The notes beneath the pieces are model-generated. The model saw nothing but the letters and a program-made list of their open reading frames with translations. It ran no database searches and was not told where the DNA came from. Source: a bacterium (GTDB taxonomy: Bacteria > Myxococcota_A > UBA9160 > UBA6930). From it: a stretch of 47,284 nt of DNA. Positions 33,363-42,830 of the stretch are shown in pieces. The stretch is taken from NCBI GenBank assembly GCA_024228115.1, contig JAAETT010000700.1, positions 1 through 47,284 on the forward strand. Reading direction: 5' to 3'. Made by a program: the position numbers and the translations under genes. The first letter of the stretch is position 1. Every line of letters starts with the position of its first letter.

Positions 33363-34289
33363 CTAGACGAACGTCAACCAATCGGTGTACTTGGGGTTTC
33401 TCCCGGCAACCACATCGAAGAAGGCCTTCTGCAACAGTTTCGCCACGGGTCCGCGGTGGCCCTCACCGATCTGGCGGTGATCGATCTCTCGGATGGGAGT
33501 CACTTCGGCAGCGGTTCCCGTAAGAAAGACCTCGTCCGCAACGTAGAGTTCATCACGAGTGATCGCGGCTTCCACGACCTGGATGCCTTCATCCCTGGCC
33601 AGTCGGATCACCGCGTCCCGGGTGATGCCTTCCAGGATGGTATGCTGCGGTGGCGTATGGAGAACACCCCCACGCACCAGGAAGAGGTTCTCGCCGCTGG
33701 CTTCGGAAACCAGGCCATGGGTATCGAGAAGAATGGCCTCGTCGTAGCCGTCGAGTAGCGCCTCACGCTTGGCGAGGATCGAGTTGACGTAGTCGCCGCA
33801 GGTCTTCCCCTTGGTCATCTTCGAGTTCACGAAGTGGCGACTGAACGTGGAGATCTTCGCGCGGATACCGCGCTCCATGCCGTCTTCGCCCAGGTAGGCA
33901 CCCCACGGCCAGACGACGATCGCGACCCGGATGGGATTGTCCGCCGGGTTCAAGCCCATCGCACCTTCGCCAATGAAGACCAGCGGGCGGATGTAGCCCT
34001 CCGGCAGCTCGTTCACCCGCAGACATTCAAGAACCGCCTCGCTGACCCTGCCCTGGTCGAAAGGCACCTTCATCAAATTGATATGGGCGGACTCGTACAA
34101 GCGCCGCACGTGCTCGGGCAGCCGAAACACCGCAGAACGATCGTCATCCGTGCGATAGCACCGAATGCCCTCGAAGACGCCCAGACCGTAGTGGAGGGTA
34201 TGAGTCAGGATATGGACGTGGGCGTCGTCCCAGTCCACCATCTGGCCGTCGAGCCAGATCTTCTTTCCTTGGATGCGATTGCCAGCCAT
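33363..34289 (-). CDS. ilvE: branched-chain amino acid aminotransferase
   Basis: The 308-residue protein is a fold-type IV PLP aminotransferase with the IlvE pattern: HTLHYGLGVFEGIRCY, RHFVNSKMTKGKTCGDYVNSILAK, EASGENLFLV and the LTGTAAEVTPI end. It makes or degrades Leu, Ile and Val. GAGGG precedes the ATG. It lies 33 bases after the receiver-fusion gene and two bases before hit, in a long minus-strand run. Confidence 0.94.
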   Translation of the reverse strand: MAGNRIQGKKIWLDGQMVDWDDAHVHILTHTLHYGLGVFEGIRCYRTDDDRSAVFRLPEHVRRLYESAHINLMKVPFDQGRVSEAVLECLRVNELPEGYIRPLVFIGEGAMGLNPADNPIRVAIVVWPWGAYLGEDGMERGIRAKISTFSRHFVNSKMTKGKTCGDYVNSILAKREALLDGYDEAILLDTHGLVSEASGENLFLVRGGVLHTPPQHTILEGITRDAVIRLARDEGIQVVEAAITRDELYVADEVFLTGTAAEVTPIREIDHRQIGEGHRGPVAKLLQKAFFDVVAGRNPKYTDWLTFV

Positions 34290-34322
34290 GATCCCTCACG
34301 CGTCTTGCCGAAAGGGAGGATC

Positions 34323-36227
34323 CTAACCCCGCTTGAGGATCCGGCCCAGCACCCCCTTCTTCCGCTGTTTTCGCAGGCTGATCAGCCGAAGTTCCTGGAG
34401 GGCTTCGTCACAATCCGGGTCGAGCTCGACGGCGCGGGTGAAGAAGCGCTCCGCCGTATCCGCCCGGCCGTCCACTTTGCAGAGGCGCCCGAGAATCAAG
34501 AAGGGCACCGCTCGCTGCGGAGCCAGCTTCTTTGCAAGCAGGGCCCGTTTCTTCGCACGACGCAGCGACGCCGGATCCTCTGGGGCAGCCAGGTACTCGG
34601 AATAGCCGTAGTAGGCATGGTACTCGCCCTCTTCAGGGTAGACCTCGACGGCTTCGGCGAAATACTTCACGGCATCGTCGAAACGGCGTCCACGCAGGGC
34701 GCCCATGCCCCTTTGGAAGAGCCGCTCAGCATGCAAGGCCTTCTGACCCTCACCCAGAACGCGTTCCTCTTCCTGGCGCTGAGCTGTCTGCTTCCGCGCC
34801 TCTGCCGTAGAGATGTCCTTGTAGGCCCGATTGACCTGGTCGAAGACCTGCTCGGCCAGCCCGCGCACGGCTTCACCTTCCGCGCTGAATCGATCCGGGT
34901 GGGTGCGCAGTGCAAGCTCGGCGAAGGCCTTTCGAATCGTGGCGTCATCGGAGCCCTTTGGAACCCCGAACATCTCGTACTCGCTCTTTCCCTCGAAACG
35001 CTCCGCGAGCTCTGCCAACTCCTTGCGTGCGCGCTGGGCCCTGCGGCCCTCTGCACGATCGTCGACGACATGCACCTTTTCCTTGGCAACGCGGCCGGCG
35101 CGCGGCAGGGAACAAATCGTTCGGCCCTGGGCGGAGGCCACCTCGAGATCGACGTGCCCGACCACGATCAATCCGTACAAGATGCGGCGCTCTGCCTCCG
35201 CGAGGCCTGAGAGTTCCGCGAGATTGCGCTTGCCATCCAGGTCATCGAGCAGGGCTTCGATTGCCGGCTCAGTCCCGATGTCTTGATAGGCGTGAAACGG
35301 TGCCGAACTCGGCACTGGATGCAGGTGGGCGCGCTCGGCCAGGAAAGCGTCGATCTGCTCGAGGGAAGCCCGCTCACGAACACCTTCGAGGATCAATGAT
35401 GCCGCCGAGCGTTTCAAACCGACCGTCTCACCCTTGAGCTTGGCACCCTGCTGGAAACGAAAGCTCCCGGCGCTCCAGGAGAAGACCTCGAGCAAGCGCT
35501 GTTCGGATTGCTTGTAGAGCGCGAGAGCCAGGTCTGCATCGTCAAGCATGTACATGGCTTTCAAGATCTGACCTTGAAGACCTTCGCCGCGTTTCACACG
35601 CCGGACGGACTCATGCAATACATCCCAGCCGATGGTGCCGCTTGCAACCAACAGATGGCCGAGCGTCTCCTTCACCATGTTGGAACGCACGGATACCGGC
35701 CGTCCACCGCGCAGCTGGACCAGCTTCTTCTTCGCGCCCTCCTGGAGCCGCAATACGCCGCTGGCGCGAAGGCCGTGGAGGTGGTGAAGCAACGCCGGGA
35801 ACGGCAGATCGGAAAACGTACCCGACAGATCGAGGGGACGATTCTGGCTTGCAGCCTTTCCATCGGGCACCAGCCGGCCGACCACGCCGAGCAGCGTCTT
35901 CAAGGGAACGGGTTTCGTCAGCACCACGTCGGCTTCCAGATCGCGCGCGCGGGCTTCGTAGTCGGGCGTGAAACGGCAACCCGAGAGCATCACCACGGGC
36001 AGCCGACAGGCCTCGTCCCGACGGATCTCTTCGAGCACGCTGAAGCCATCCTTCCGGGGCAGCATCACATCCAGGGTCACGAGATCGGGGCGCATCGTGC
36101 GCATGCGCTCGAGTGCAGTCTCGCCGTCACCGGCCGTCTCGACCTGGTAGCCCTGTTCGCGGAACGCTCGTGAAAGGATGCGCCGAAAGTTGGGGTCGTC
36201 ATCGACACATAGGATCGTCGCGGTCAC
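34323..36227 (-). CDS. receiver-PATAN(DUF4388)-J-domain-TPR fusion protein
   Basis: The 634-residue protein joins four parts: a receiver (1-120) with Asp53 in VTLDVMLPRKDG and Lys105 in VVLTKPVP; a PATAN/DUF4388 region starting near 132 (DLSGTFSDLPFPALLHHL) and running to about 370; a J domain at about 415-475 with HPD at 443-445; and TPR-like repeats from about 500. The J domain would recruit a DnaK to a phosphorylation-controlled scaffold. PATAN-receiver proteins are common in deltaproteobacteria and cyanobacteria. No kinase is adjacent. Confidence 0.88.
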   Translation of the reverse strand: MTATILCVDDDPNFRRILSRAFREQGYQVETAGDGETALERMRTMRPDLVTLDVMLPRKDGFSVLEEIRRDEACRLPVVMLSGCRFTPDYEARARDLEADVVLTKPVPLKTLLGVVGRLVPDGKAASQNRPLDLSGTFSDLPFPALLHHLHGLRASGVLRLQEGAKKKLVQLRGGRPVSVRSNMVKETLGHLLVASGTIGWDVLHESVRRVKRGEGLQGQILKAMYMLDDADLALALYKQSEQRLLEVFSWSAGSFRFQQGAKLKGETVGLKRSAASLILEGVRERASLEQIDAFLAERAHLHPVPSSAPFHAYQDIGTEPAIEALLDDLDGKRNLAELSGLAEAERRILYGLIVVGHVDLEVASAQGRTICSLPRAGRVAKEKVHVVDDRAEGRRAQRARKELAELAERFEGKSEYEMFGVPKGSDDATIRKAFAELALRTHPDRFSAEGEAVRGLAEQVFDQVNRAYKDISTAEARKQTAQRQEEERVLGEGQKALHAERLFQRGMGALRGRRFDDAVKYFAEAVEVYPEEGEYHAYYGYSEYLAAPEDPASLRRAKKRALLAKKLAPQRAVPFLILGRLCKVDGRADTAERFFTRAVELDPDCDEALQELRLISLRKQRKKGVLGRILKRG

Positions 36228-36293
36228 CGGAAGCCTCCGGCCCCATGTATCGTCCGACTCGATCTCCGAGCTGAGGGGAGATCGCTACGAAGT

Positions 36294-37373
36294 TCAGGAA
36301 GCGGCAGCAGGAGTGCAGGCCGCACGCAGCAAAGCGGCAAGTGACGCGTCAAACGGCGCCCTTGCGATCCCCTGTTCGGTGACGATGGCGCTGACGAGCC
36401 GGGCAGGCGTCACATCGAAAGCTGGATGCCGGACTCCGACGCCCTCCGGCACGACGGGCCGCGCGCCGAATTCAGCGACTTCTTCACGACCGCGTTCTTC
36501 GATCGGGATCGCCTCTCCGTTGGGAGTGTTCGGATCGATCGTCGAACACGGCGCTGCCACGTAGAAGGGCAGATCGTGGGCGTGGGCCAGGAGTGCCAGG
36601 CCATAGGTGCCGATCTTGTTGGCCACGTCACCGTTTGCCGCGACCCGATCCGCTCCGACGATCACCAGATCGACTTCGCCTGCGCCCATGAAGTACGCCG
36701 CCATGTTGTCAGTGATCACCTCGACGGGAATCCGGTCACGATCGAGTTCCCAGGCGGTGAGCCGCGCACCTTGAAGGAAGGGACGTGTCTCGTCCGCTAG
36801 AACGCTGACCCGCCTGCCGGCCTCGACCGCGCCCCGGACGACACCCAGGGCAGTCCCGTAGCCACCCGTCGCCAACGCTCCCGCATTGCAATGGGTCAAG
36901 ATACGCGCGCCGTCAGGCACCAAGGAGGCGCCCGCGGCGCCCAACGATCGACAGATCTCGATGTCTTCATCGACCAACGCCCGTGCCTCGGCCAGCATGT
37001 CGCGCCGCAGGGTATCTGCGTTCGCGCCCGTAGCAGCGGCTTCGACGAGCCAGCCGCGCATGCGATCCAGGGCCCAGAAGAGGTTCACGGCCGTCGGGCG
37101 GGTTCGGGCGAGACGCTCGGCTGCGCAGTCGACATCGGCCACCAATGCCTCGGGCGTTTCGGCCGCGCTGAGCTGGGCCGCGAGTGCCAGCCCGAGAGCT
37201 GCCGTGCAACCGATCGCCGGCGCGCCTCGCACGACGAGATCTTCGATCGCCACCGCGACGGCCTCGACATCGCGAAGATGGAGGTAGCGCTCTTCAACGG
37301 GGAGAAGCCGCTGGTCGAGCAAGGCCACTGCGTCGTCTTCCCAACGGACGGTAAACCAATCCGCCGTTGTCAC
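36294..37373 (-). CDS. mtnA: methylthioribose-1-phosphate isomerase
   Basis: The 359-residue protein has the eIF2B-related MtnA fold with [39 protein letters not shown] and [21 protein letters not shown]. It converts methylthioribose 1-phosphate to methylthioribulose 1-phosphate in methionine salvage. No other salvage gene is nearby. The ATG overlaps the asmA-like stop by four bases. Confidence 0.94.
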   Translation of the reverse strand: MTTADWFTVRWEDDAVALLDQRLLPVEERYLHLRDVEAVAVAIEDLVVRGAPAIGCTAALGLALAAQLSAAETPEALVADVDCAAERLARTRPTAVNLFWALDRMRGWLVEAAATGANADTLRRDMLAEARALVDEDIEICRSLGAAGASLVPDGARILTHCNAGALATGGYGTALGVVRGAVEAGRRVSVLADETRPFLQGARLTAWELDRDRIPVEVITDNMAAYFMGAGEVDLVIVGADRVAANGDVANKIGTYGLALLAHAHDLPFYVAAPCSTIDPNTPNGEAIPIEERGREEVAEFGARPVVPEGVGVRHPAFDVTPARLVSAIVTEQGIARAPFDASLAALLRAACTPAAAS

Positions 37374-39532
37374 GGAGCCACCTGGCCCTCGGGTTCCTCG
37401 GGAAGAGGCTCATCATTCAGGATCGAATCCAATAGCTTCAACACGTCCTCCCCCGATCCCTCGCCGAGCCGCTCGTCGATCTTGCGTTCCCACTTCTTCC
37501 GGCGCCGATCGTCCGCGACGTAGGCCGCACCGAAAGCACGAGTCGCCTCGGCGGTGACGGTCACCTTCGGATCGTCGATCGTCCCTTTCACCGCGGCCAG
37601 AGGGATCACCCTCTCGCGTGGCGCCTTGGGCTCCTCCCCTTCGGTCGGAGCCAGGGCTTCATCGAGTTCTTCGAAGATCGTGAGTTTGCCCGTGAGATCG
37701 AGCTTGCGGCTCACGACACCGACGTTCCCCCGCAGATCGACACGATAGTCCAGGTAGTCGAGACGCAGATCTCGCGTACTTGCGATGCCCTTCTGGATGT
37801 CCAGGGTGCCACCGAGCCGCTTGAACTCGTCGCCGTAGTACTTGTCCGCCTTCTCGCCCGCGGCCAGCCGACCGATGGCGACCACCGCACCTCCCGTTTC
37901 ACGCAGCCCCTTGAAGGTCTTCTCCAGAAAGGACACTCCCTTCATCCGACCCGGTGCGATATCGAAGCGCAGCTTGCCCTTCACCCTCTCGAGCAACTCG
38001 TCCTCACCCGTGAGCGCGCCTGACCACTCGCTGCGCAGCCGAAGCGGTCCGGACAAGGTGTCCTCCTTGCCGGCGAGCGCAGCCAGCAACAGCTGGCTAT
38101 CTGCATCATCGGCATCCAGGCGTCCTGCGAACATCGGCTCTCCAGCGAGATCATGAATGCGGAGCGCCAGCTGGAAGGGCTGCTCGGCCACGCGTAGATC
38201 GAGTCCCTCGCCTTCGATCGCGTCGCCGGTGCCGCGGAAACGACCGTTCAGGGTGAGCAGTTGGCCATCTTCGAGCGGATACTCGAAACCCGCGACGAGG
38301 AAGCTTCCCTGCACGGAGAGCGGGCCCAGGCCGAGTTCGAGGCCGTCGAGTTGCAGCGTTCCCGGTAGCGGTTGATCGCCCAGCGCCGGAAGCAGCTCCT
38401 CCCAACCGGCCAGGCTGAAGGCTTCTGCATCCAGCTTGATCTCCCTGCGCTCTCCCAGACTCGCTCTTCCGGTCGCTTTCAGATTGTGGAGTTCGATCAC
38501 GAGCTCTTGGAGCGTGCGTGCATCGCCCTCCTGGATGAGCCGGCCGGCCAGGCGGCCAGGCATGCCACGAGGCTTGCGAAACGTTTCGTCGATGGAGAGC
38601 TCGACATCGGCGAGATCCAGATCCACGGGCCCCGCCAGGCGATCCGCCGGTCCCGCAAGACTCGCCACCACCGGCAGGACTCCCGTCACGACCACATCTC
38701 CAAACTCGAGTGTCGCGTCCGTGAGCCGCGCCTTCACATCGAGGCTGTCGAAGACATCGCGTTGCATCTCAGCCGTCACGTCGAGTTCGAGATTGCCAAC
38801 GAGATCGTCATCGCCGATCCACGGCTCCAAGGAGGCGAGCGAGAGAGCGGCCAACTGGAGACTCAGCTGTAGATCGCCGCCAGAGGCCCGATGCCCCTGG
38901 ATGGCCAGACGCCCGGTCTCGGCCAATTTGGCGGCCAGGTCGAAATCCACAGCGGTGCTCAACGAGGCTCCCTGGAGCGTGGCGGACAGATCGTGAACGA
39001 CCAGGCTCGCGGCAGGCTCGAGCATTCGATCCTCGATCGTGAGCGTGGCGTCGGAAATCCGAATGCCACGCAACAACAGGTCGAACCCCTCGCTCTCCGG
39101 TTCTTCTTCCCGCGGGCCACGCGGCTCGGGAGCTTCCTCTTCTTCTTCGGGAGGCGAGAAGGGAAGTACGAAGCCATCCGCGGTGCGCAGCAGGATGAGC
39201 GTCGGGCCTTCGACGTCGACGCTTTCGATCACGAGCTTCCGGGCGAGTAGTGGAAGCCATGCGATACGAAGTCCGATCCGGTCCGCCGAGATCGGCGCGT
39301 CGCCTTCTTCTCCCGCGAGAACCGGCGCGCGCATCTCTAGACGCGGGGGCAGGAGACCAACCCCGATGCCCTCGTAGGAAAGCTCTCGTCCGGTTGCCGC
39401 GCGGGCTTCACTGACGATTCGCTCACGTACCTCCGGACGGTCCGCAATTCGGGGAAGAAAGATGGCGACGGCCCCGAGGGCAACCACGAAAAGGGCAACC
39501 AGGGCAATCAACACGATTCGGAGTACACGCAT
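37370..39532 (-). CDS. AsmA family protein
   Basis: The 720-residue protein has one N-terminal helix (about 3-27) followed by a long repetitive beta-rich region with the AsmA pattern: [47 protein letters not shown] and, near the C-terminus, [23 protein letters not shown]. AsmA-like proteins are thought to bridge the periplasm and carry phospholipids. A very acidic Glu-rich insertion lies near residues 130-150. ATG at 39532 overlaps the gatB stop (TGATG); GTG at 39535 is possible. Confidence 0.88.
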   Translation of the reverse strand: MRVLRIVLIALVALFVVALGAVAIFLPRIADRPEVRERIVSEARAATGRELSYEGIGVGLLPPRLEMRAPVLAGEEGDAPISADRIGLRIAWLPLLARKLVIESVDVEGPTLILLRTADGFVLPFSPPEEEEEAPEPRGPREEEPESEGFDLLLRGIRISDATLTIEDRMLEPAASLVVHDLSATLQGASLSTAVDFDLAAKLAETGRLAIQGHRASGGDLQLSLQLAALSLASLEPWIGDDDLVGNLELDVTAEMQRDVFDSLDVKARLTDATLEFGDVVVTGVLPVVASLAGPADRLAGPVDLDLADVELSIDETFRKPRGMPGRLAGRLIQEGDARTLQELVIELHNLKATGRASLGERREIKLDAEAFSLAGWEELLPALGDQPLPGTLQLDGLELGLGPLSVQGSFLVAGFEYPLEDGQLLTLNGRFRGTGDAIEGEGLDLRVAEQPFQLALRIHDLAGEPMFAGRLDADDADSQLLLAALAGKEDTLSGPLRLRSEWSGALTGEDELLERVKGKLRFDIAPGRMKGVSFLEKTFKGLRETGGAVVAIGRLAAGEKADKYYGDEFKRLGGTLDIQKGIASTRDLRLDYLDYRVDLRGNVGVVSRKLDLTGKLTIFEELDEALAPTEGEEPKAPRERVIPLAAVKGTIDDPKVTVTAEATRAFGAAYVADDRRRKKWERKIDERLGEGSGEDVLKLLDSILNDEPLPEEPEGQVAP

Positions 39533-41022
39533 CACAGGGCCTCGAGCTTGGCGATGAGGATTTGTCGGATCTGGGCCGGGTCGGCCTTGCCCTGGCTCTG
39601 TTTCATCACCTGGCCCATCAGGAAGTTGACCGCCTTCTTGTCCCCCTCCTTGAAGGAGGCAATCGCCTTCGGTTGCGAGGCAAGCACGTCATCCGCCAGC
39701 GCCTCGAGAGCGCCCGAATCGGAGACCGCTTCCAGACCGCGCTCCTGCATCAGCCGCTCGGGGTCCCCTCCTTCGGCGAGCAGATCCGGCAGCAGATCAC
39801 GGGCGCTCTTGGTCGTGAGCCGACCCGCGTCGACGAGGCCGAGCAAGCCCGCGAAGCCCTCTGCATTGAAACTGGGGCCCTCCGGATCAAGACGGAAGCC
39901 CTCCGGGCCAGGAACCGCGTCCCCTGGTTCGCGCTCCTGCTCATTCAGCCACGCCAGCACATCCCGCGTGAGCCAGTTCGCGGCGGCCTTGGGCTCCGCA
40001 CCCGCCGCGACGGCCGCCTCGAAGAAGTCCGCCAGGGCGCCAGCGCCTACCAGCTTGGCAGCATCGGCCGCGGCCAACCCGTGCGCTTCCTCGAAGCGGT
40101 GCCGGCGAGCATCGGGAAGCTCCGGAAGCGCCGCGCGAATCGCATCGATGCGCTCTTGCGAGATCACCAGCGGAATCAGATCCGGATCCGGGAAGTAGCG
40201 GTAGTCGTCCGCGTTCTCCTTCAACCGCATCAAGAAGAGTCGATCACTCTCCGCGTCGTAGCCCACAGTGGCCTGCCGCACCTCGCCGCCTGCATCGATG
40301 AGATCAGCTTGATAGTCGACCTCGGCCTCGATCGCTGCCTCCACGAAGCGGAAGGAGTTCACGTTCTTGATCTCCCGGCGGGTGCCGAGTTCAGCCTCTC
40401 CATGCTTGCGGAGCGAAACGTTCGCGTCGCAACGAAATTGTCCCTTCTCCATATCCGCGTCCGAAACACCGGTCGTGCGGAGGATCGCGTGGAGCTTCCT
40501 CAGATAGGCGGTCGCTTCTTCCGCCGAACGCAAGTCGGGTTCGGAAACGATCTCGACCAACGGCACCCCGGCCCGGTTCAGATCGATTCGGCTCCGATCG
40601 GTGGGGCCATCGTGGAGGGATTTCCCGGCGTCCTCTTCCATGTGGATCCGGGTCAGCTGGATTCGTTTCGGGCCACCCGAGTCCGTCTCGATCTCGAGCC
40701 ACCCGTCGGTGCAAAGAGGCTCCTCGAATTGCGAGATCTGGTAGCCCTTGGGCAGGTCCGGGTAGAAGTAGTTCTTGCGCGCGAAGATCGAGGTCGGGTG
40801 GATCGTGCAATTCGTGGCGACCCCAGCCCGGATGGCCAGCTCGACCGCTTCGGCATTGAGGACAGGAAGGGCTCCCGGGAGCGCAAGACAGACGGGCGTC
40901 GTGTGCTGGTTGGGCTCATCGCCATAGGAGACCCCGGCGGTGGAGAAGAGCTTGCTGCGCGTGCGCAGCTGCACATGAACCTCGAGACCGATCACCACCT
41001 CGTAGTCGGGATGTGCGCTCAC
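39532..41022 (-). CDS. gatB: Asp/Glu-tRNA amidotransferase subunit B
   Basis: The 496-residue GatB has the family start YEVVIGLEVHVQLRTRSKLFS, the PDLPKGYQISQFEEPLC segment and a C-terminal YqeY-like tail. It binds the misacylated tRNA and, with GatA and GatC, makes Gln-tRNA(Gln) or Asn-tRNA(Asn). It overlaps gatA by four bases. Confidence 0.97.
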   Translation of the reverse strand: MSAHPDYEVVIGLEVHVQLRTRSKLFSTAGVSYGDEPNQHTTPVCLALPGALPVLNAEAVELAIRAGVATNCTIHPTSIFARKNYFYPDLPKGYQISQFEEPLCTDGWLEIETDSGGPKRIQLTRIHMEEDAGKSLHDGPTDRSRIDLNRAGVPLVEIVSEPDLRSAEEATAYLRKLHAILRTTGVSDADMEKGQFRCDANVSLRKHGEAELGTRREIKNVNSFRFVEAAIEAEVDYQADLIDAGGEVRQATVGYDAESDRLFLMRLKENADDYRYFPDPDLIPLVISQERIDAIRAALPELPDARRHRFEEAHGLAAADAAKLVGAGALADFFEAAVAAGAEPKAAANWLTRDVLAWLNEQEREPGDAVPGPEGFRLDPEGPSFNAEGFAGLLGLVDAGRLTTKSARDLLPDLLAEGGDPERLMQERGLEAVSDSGALEALADDVLASQPKAIASFKEGDKKAVNFLMGQVMKQSQGKADPAQIRQILIAKLEAL

Positions 41023-42485
41023 GCCAGATCCTCAGGCCGCGCCAGATGGTGGTCCGTCAGGCGTTGGTAGGCATCTGCGACCCGCAGCACAGCCGCGTCC
41101 TCCATGGGGCGCCCCAGCACCTGAAGCCCCACTGGGAGCCCCTCCACCAGACCGCACGGAAGAGAGACGCCAGGCAGACCCGCCAGGTTCGCCGAAACCG
41201 TGTAGATATCCGAGAGATACATCGTGAGCGGATCCTCGGTCTTGTCACCGAGCCGGAAGGCCGTTTCCGGGGTCGTCGGCGTCAGCAACACGTCGCAGCC
41301 GGCGAACGCCGCATCGAAATCCTGGCGCAGAAGCGTGCGGATCTTCTGGGCCTTCCGATAGTAGGCCTCGTAGTAGCCGGCAGAGAGCACGTAGGTTCCG
41401 AGCAGGATCCGGCGTTTCACCTCGGCGCCGAAGCCTTCGGAGCGAGTGCGCTCGTAGAGCTCCTTCAGGTTGGCGGCCCCTTCAGCTCGGCGGCCGTAGC
41501 GAACACCGTCGAAGCGAGCGAGATTGCTCGAAGCCTCGGCTGTCGCGATCAGATAGTAGGCAGCCACGGCATAGCGGGCGTGCGGGAGATCGACCTCCAC
41601 GAGCTTGGCGCCCTGGGCCTCGAGCATCCCGGCAGCCACGCGCACCTTTTCGAGCAGAGCCGGGTCGGCCCCCTCGGTTTCGAAATATTCCCGTGGGAGG
41701 CCGATCGTCAATCCGGACACGTCGCCCGTGAGCGCCGACGCCGTCGTCAGTGCGGGCTCCGGGAGCGATGTCGAATCCTTGGGATCGTGGCCGCTGATTA
41801 CATCGAGCAACGTCGCGCAATCCGCCGCGCTGCGTCCGAGCGGGCCGATCTGGTCGAGAGAGGAAGCGAAGGCCACCAACCCGTAGCGGGAGACCCTTCC
41901 GTAGGTGGGTTTCATGCCGACGACCCCGCAGAAAGCCGCGGGTTGGCGGATCGAGCCACCGGTATCGCTGCCGAGCGCAAGCGGCACGATGTCTGCCGCC
42001 ACGGCCGCAGTCGAGCCGCCGGACGAACCGCCAGGCGAGCGCTCCAGATCCCAGGGGTTGCGGCTCGGACCGTAGGCGGAGTTCTCCGTGGAAGAACCCA
42101 TGGCGAACTCGTCCATGTTGGCTCGTCCGATCACCACGGCGCCGGCCGCACGCAGCTTCGCCACGACGGTGGAATCGAAGGGCGAGACGTAGCCCTCGAG
42201 AATGCGCGAAGCGCAACCGGCCCGTTCGCCCTGCTGAACGATGTTGTCCTTGATCACGAGCGGGATGCCGTCCAGTGGGGAACGGGTCTCGCCAGCAGCT
42301 CGTCGGGCGTCCGCAGCATCGGCTGCTGCGACGGCCTGATCGTTCTGGAGATCGACGAAGACCGAGAGGCGCTCACCCACCCCGGACGCACGCTGGAGGG
42401 AGCGCTCGATGAGTTCGCGGCTACTCGTCTGCTCGGCGTCCAGTGCGGATCGCAGTTCGCTGACACTCCCAAAGCGTTCCGTCAT
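41019..42485 (-). CDS. gatA: Asp/Glu-tRNA amidotransferase subunit A
   Basis: The 488-residue amidase-signature enzyme has the Ser-cisSer-Lys triad context: IPLVIKDNI for the lysine, and SPGGSSGGSTAAVAA with GSDTGGSIRQPA for the two serines. It releases ammonia from glutamine. It starts two bases after the gatC stop and overlaps gatB. Confidence 0.97.
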   Translation of the reverse strand: MTERFGSVSELRSALDAEQTSSRELIERSLQRASGVGERLSVFVDLQNDQAVAAADAADARRAAGETRSPLDGIPLVIKDNIVQQGERAGCASRILEGYVSPFDSTVVAKLRAAGAVVIGRANMDEFAMGSSTENSAYGPSRNPWDLERSPGGSSGGSTAAVAADIVPLALGSDTGGSIRQPAAFCGVVGMKPTYGRVSRYGLVAFASSLDQIGPLGRSAADCATLLDVISGHDPKDSTSLPEPALTTASALTGDVSGLTIGLPREYFETEGADPALLEKVRVAAGMLEAQGAKLVEVDLPHARYAVAAYYLIATAEASSNLARFDGVRYGRRAEGAANLKELYERTRSEGFGAEVKRRILLGTYVLSAGYYEAYYRKAQKIRTLLRQDFDAAFAGCDVLLTPTTPETAFRLGDKTEDPLTMYLSDIYTVSANLAGLPGVSLPCGLVEGLPVGLQVLGRPMEDAAVLRVADAYQRLTDHHLARPEDLA

Positions 42486-42487
42486 GC

Positions 42488-42793
42488 TCAGCTCGCCGCC
42501 TCGTCGTCGAGCACCTTCGGGACGCAGAACGCCGTGCCGTCCGCGTCCGGCGCATTCGCGACTGCCTGCTCGGGTGTGAACTCCCCGGCGGGTTCGTCGC
42601 TTCGGGTAGGCGTCGCGAGGGGAATCGCGTGGGCCGTGGGTTCGATCCCGTCGGTTTCGACCTCCATGAGCAGATCCACGTACTCGAGGATCCGCTCGAG
42701 ATGAGCGGTCATGGCCGGAAGCTCGGCATCGTCCAGGCGCAGGCGCGCCAGTTCGGCGACCCGCTTGGCGTCTTCAGGGGCGATTCGGGACAT
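42488..42793 (-). CDS. gatC: Asp/Glu-tRNA amidotransferase subunit C
   Basis: The 101-residue GatC has the family pattern VAELARLRLDDAELPAMTAHL, then LMEVETDGIEPTAHAIPL. It is the small belt subunit that holds GatA and GatB together. It is the first gene of a run of eight minus-strand genes and is divergent from the helicase. Confidence 0.94.
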   Translation of the reverse strand: MSRIAPEDAKRVAELARLRLDDAELPAMTAHLERILEYVDLLMEVETDGIEPTAHAIPLATPTRSDEPAGEFTPEQAVANAPDADGTAFCVPKVLDDEAAS

Positions 42794-42830
42794 GGAGAGG
42801 AGATTCTAACGACCTCCGGGTGGCCCGCAG

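Noticed and set aside
39562-41070. A 502-codon plus-strand frame opposite gatB
   Set aside because: Same reason: a shadow of gatB codons without domain pattern or start signal.
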